From contig JAHRCV010000004.1 of NCBI GenBank assembly GCA_019083985.1, forward strand, positions 142,758 to 206,757: a stretch of DNA of 64,000 bases. The letters run 5' to 3'. A program made the position numbers and the translations under genes. This document shows, one piece after another, positions 63,792-64,000 of this stretch. Numbering within the stretch: the first letter of the stretch is position 1; every line of letters starts with the position of its first letter. This DNA comes from Rhizobiales bacterium TNE-4 (lineage in GTDB: Bacteria > Pseudomonadota > Alphaproteobacteria > Rhizobiales > Beijerinckiaceae). The notes under the pieces were generated by a model. That model saw only the letters and a program-made list of their open reading frames with translations, was not told the origin of the DNA and did not search any database.

Positions 63792-64000
63792 CTAGAACCG
63801 CGCCGAGATGCCGATGAGCGGCCCCTGCTGGACAACGTCGTAGACGAAGCCATCGCTCTGATAATTCACACAGAGCGCACGGTAGCCCACAAACGCGCTC
63901 CAATTCTTGGTGAAATCATAGCCAATGCTGGCGAACAGATCCCACTCATATTTGGAGGACAGACCGCCGCCAAAAGCGATCCCGGTGAGGCGCACATTTT
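63792..64000 (-). CDS. Outer-membrane beta-barrel protein, C-terminal fragment (gene continues beyond window)
   Basis: The last ~69 residues of a barrel protein: alternating strands (KYEWDLFASIGYDFTKNW, SAFVGYRALCVNYQSDG) and a terminal phenylalanine (IGISARF), the signal for outer-membrane insertion. The 5' part lies past base 64000. A hairpin GCAGCGGTC / GACCGCTGC at 63751-63774 lies just downstream but has no U-tract. Confidence 0.7.
   Translation of the reverse strand, partial: NVRLTGIAFGGGLSSKYEWDLFASIGYDFTKNWSAFVGYRALCVNYQSDGFVYDVVQQGPLIGISARF

Overview
The window reads as chromosomal DNA of an alphaproteobacterium, most likely of the order Hyphomicrobiales (rhizobia, Beijerinckiaceae and relatives). 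This rests on gene content: CpdR, homospermidine synthase next to a class III ornithine decarboxylase, a zinc-ligand-free L36, OpgD, the CobW/WD40 pair beside a zinc ABC transporter, and a small RNA resembling the suhB/alpha-r14 family. No phage, transposase, CRISPR or rRNA was seen.

1-11 kb: a hydrophobic-acid uptake and activation operon (C-terminal part of an acyl-CoA synthetase, LivG, LivH, LivM, periplasmic binding protein, LivF, PaaK-like CoA ligase), then a Tat-exported metallophosphatase, ferrochelatase and arabinose-5-phosphate isomerase. 11-27 kb: housekeeping and envelope genes (beta-barrel protein, galU, lytic transglycosylase, gltBD, threonine aldolase, a small heat-shock protein with a ROSE-like leader, alpha/beta hydrolase, hisN, a trans-acting sRNA candidate, N-formylglutamate amidohydrolase, cpdR, tRNA-Val). 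27.2-32.2 kb: a looser accessory stretch directly after tRNA-Val, with small secreted or unknown proteins, a truncated Ntn-hydrolase remnant near its intact paralogue, and a 13-bp repeat of the tRNA 3' end that may be an old attachment site.

32.3-37.2 kb: L36, then a zinc regulon (candidate Zur box, His-rich small membrane protein, znuC, znuB, znuA, CobW-type GTPase, WD40 protein). 37.3-42.8 kb: opgD, then the polyamine block speF-GNAT-hss behind a ~400-nt leader. 43.2-63.7 kb is the most unusual part: an apparent catabolic cluster bounded by two GntR-type regulators. One operon runs rightward (gntR, PrpB-type lyase, HyuB, HyuA, isochorismatase-fold protein). A second runs leftward (gntR, PrpB-type lyase, cysteine hydrolase, binding protein, LivH, LivM, LivG, LivF, MmgE/PrpD, FAD dehydrogenase, MmgE/PrpD, cyclic amidohydrolase). 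They meet tail-to-tail with no spacer at 51396/51397. A divergent LeuCD-like hydro-lyase shares the left regulator's promoter region. The enzymes suggest uptake of a cyclic amide, imide or ureide, ring opening, loss of nitrogen, then oxidation, hydration and retro-aldol cleavage of a branched dicarboxylate. I do not recognise this combination as a described pathway; the substrate is inferred, not shown.

The window ends in the 3' part of an outer-membrane barrel gene. All function calls come from reading motifs and context; no database search was possible.
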